From a virus, in IMG/VR virus record IMGVR_UViG_3300008259_002412, positions 1 through 31,613 of that record: a stretch of DNA of 31,613 bases; one strand, 5' to 3'. This document shows positions 30,952 to 31,613 of this stretch, in pieces. The position numbers were made by a program, and so were the translations under genes. The notes beneath the pieces are model-generated. The model had not been told where the DNA came from. It saw only the letters and a program-made list of their open reading frames with translations, and ran no database searches. Each line of letters begins with the position of its first letter. Within the stretch, counting starts at the first letter, position 1.

Positions 30952-31159
30952 TAGACAACGTGAATAGGCAACGAGAGCCGTAATACAGCGTTAAATGTAT
31001 AAAATGGGCGGACAGGAAACATGAATGAGTGGCGATAACACTCTTAGTAAGACTCCTGGGTAGGGTATCAACCCTATCATGTCCGGTAGTAATACTGGGC
31101 ATTCTAAAACATCCTAAGTTGATATGGACTGCAATGTCGCAAATAGTATGTTTTAGAAT
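30952..31159 (+). other. Non-coding, stem-rich stretch before the tRNAs
   Basis: No credible ORF. Several stems are visible: GGC/GCC around AACGAGA near 30967-30979, GAGTG/CACTC (31027-31043), TAGGGT/ACCCTA with loop ATCA (31061-31076) and an enclosing CGGACA (31009-31014)/TGTCCG (31080-31085), which together would form a branched structure. I do not recognise a known RNA family. It could be a pre-tRNA leader or a separate small RNA. Confidence 0.45.
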
Positions 31160-31161
31160 GC
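31099..31161 (+). repeat. Perfect 14-bp inverted repeat abutting tRNA-Arg
   Basis: GCATTCTAAAACAT (31099-31112) is the exact reverse complement of 31148-31161, with 35 nt between. The right arm includes the first two bases of the tRNA-Arg acceptor stem, so hairpin and tRNA 5' end compete. Confidence 0.75.
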
Positions 31162-31236
31162 GACCTTAGCTCAGATGGATAGAGCACCAGGCTACGAACT
31201 TGGGGGTCAGGAGTTCGACTCTCTTAGGTCGCACCA
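31160..31236 (+). tRNA. tRNA-Arg (anticodon ACG)
   Basis: Acceptor GCGACCT/AGGTCGC, D stem GCTC/GAGC, anticodon stem CCAGG/CTTGG around loop CTACGAA, T arm AGGAG-TTCGACT-CTCTT, CCA encoded. Confidence 0.93.
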
Positions 31237-31241
31237 TGCAT

Positions 31242-31316
31242 GGATGTATAGCACAGCGGTAGTGCATCTCCTTCATACGGAGCAGGTCAGTAGTTCAAAT
31301 CTACTTACATCCACCA
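31242..31316 (+). tRNA. tRNA-Met (anticodon CAT)
   Basis: Acceptor GGATGTA/TACATCC, D stem GCAC/GTGC, loop TTCATAC, T arm AGTAG-TTCAAAT-CTACT, CCA encoded. The outermost anticodon-stem pair is a T-C mismatch. A CAT anticodon could also be a lysidine-type tRNA-Ile. Confidence 0.9.
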
Positions 31317-31323
31317 AACATTT

Positions 31324-31400
31324 AGCCTCATAGCTCAGTTGGTTAGAGCATCCGCTTGATAAGCGGAAGGTCCCCTGTTCGAGTCAGGGTGAGGCTACCA
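31324..31400 (+). tRNA. tRNA-Ile (anticodon GAT)
   Basis: Acceptor AGCCTCA/TGAGGCT, anticodon stem TCCGC/GCGGA around TTGATAA, T arm CCCTG-TTCGAGT-CAGGG, CCA encoded. All stems pair. Confidence 0.94.
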
Positions 31401-31406
31401 TAATAT

Positions 31407-31482
31407 ACCTCCTTCGCCAAGCTGGTAAGGCATCGGATTTTGATTCCGACATTCGGTGGTTCGAGTCCATCAGGGGGTGCCA
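31407..31482 (+). tRNA. tRNA-Gln (anticodon TTG)
   Basis: Acceptor ACCTCCT/AGGGGGT with one T-G pair, anticodon stem TCGGA/TCCGA around TTTTGAT, T arm GGTGG-TTCGAGT-CCATC, discriminator G, CCA encoded. Confidence 0.92.
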
Positions 31483-31511
31483 GTTTTGGGATAGACGATA
31501 GGTTTGAGTCC

Positions 31512-31569
31512 CTGTCAATCTAGTCACAGTGGGGTTAACTGTGATGACACTATAGTATGATTGACGGGT
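31512..31569 (+). other. Nested stem structure after the tRNA cluster
   Basis: CCCTGTCAATC (31512-31522) pairs with GATTGACGGG (31559-31568) with one bulge, enclosing TCACAGT/ACTGTGA (around 31525-31545). No poly-T follows. It may be a processing stem, an RNA gene or the start of another structured RNA continuing past the window. Confidence 0.45.
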
Positions 31570-31613
31570 GTATAAACTTGCCTATACGAGACAATCTAGC
31601 GAGGCTTACTAAC

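Noticed and set aside
31021-31062. Very short ORFs (for example MSGDNTLSKTPG) in the stem-rich stretch
   Set aside because: Twelve codons or fewer, overlapping predicted stems, without convincing ribosome sites.
31490-31525. Fifth tRNA suggested by a T-arm-like sequence
   Set aside because: No matching acceptor, D or anticodon arm could be assembled within the window.
1-31613. CRISPR array, insertion sequence or integrase/attachment site
   Set aside because: No regular direct repeats, transposase or integrase motifs found; the tRNA genes are intact and no flanking duplicate of their 3' ends was seen.

Overview
The window looks like part of a large, AT-rich tailed-phage genome of T4-like character. 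It combines a long virion-type protein, a SleB-type cell-wall hydrolase, a fibre-type protein, a cluster of four tRNA genes with encoded CCA, very tight gene packing and boxes identical or close to the T4 late promoter TATAAATA. The host cannot be read from the sequence. No gene looks like a bacterial housekeeping gene.

Layout. 1-4163: end of a large probable virion protein, then a cell-wall hydrolase behind a consensus sigma70-type promoter, a conserved-looking phage hypothetical and a small exported Gly/His-rich protein. 4217-30441: about 26 kb almost wholly of modification enzymes. By motif I count nine radical SAM proteins, seven Fe(II)/2-oxoglutarate (2OG) oxygenase-like proteins, a PP-loop (QueC-like) ATPase, an FkbM methyltransferase, two further methyltransferase-like proteins, two related kinase-like proteins, a GNAT-like protein, an SDR-like protein, an SGNH hydrolase, an internally duplicated glycosyltransferase-like protein, a fucosyltransferase-like protein, a sulfotransferase-like protein, an isochorismatase-like protein and one fibre-type protein. 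30442-31613: a short transcription unit with its own promoter and terminator, a 55-codon ORF, a stem-rich non-coding stretch and tRNA-Arg, -Met, -Ile and -Gln.

The modification island is built as alternating operons that diverge from five small nodes (about 11.02, 17.87, 20.94, 25.55 and 29.83 kb) and converge tail to tail with overlapping or touching ends. Every node carries back-to-back TATAAATA-like boxes. In nine of the ten directions the box ends 4-6 nt before a start codon, which by T4 geometry puts transcription initiation at or next to the ATG, so the mRNAs may be leaderless. Genes inside operons overlap by 8, 4 or 1 nt, which suggests translational coupling. The flanking units instead use TTGACA-17-TATACT promoters and Shine-Dalgarno sites.

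How the genes work together is inference. The mix of radical SAM enzymes, hydroxylases, methyl-, glycosyl- and sulfo-transferase-like proteins expressed from late-type promoters points to tailoring of a late product: virion proteins, a surface glycan or a peptide/small molecule. The fibre-type gene lies between two 2OG oxygenase genes in one operon and is the best candidate substrate. No substrate is proven by the sequence.
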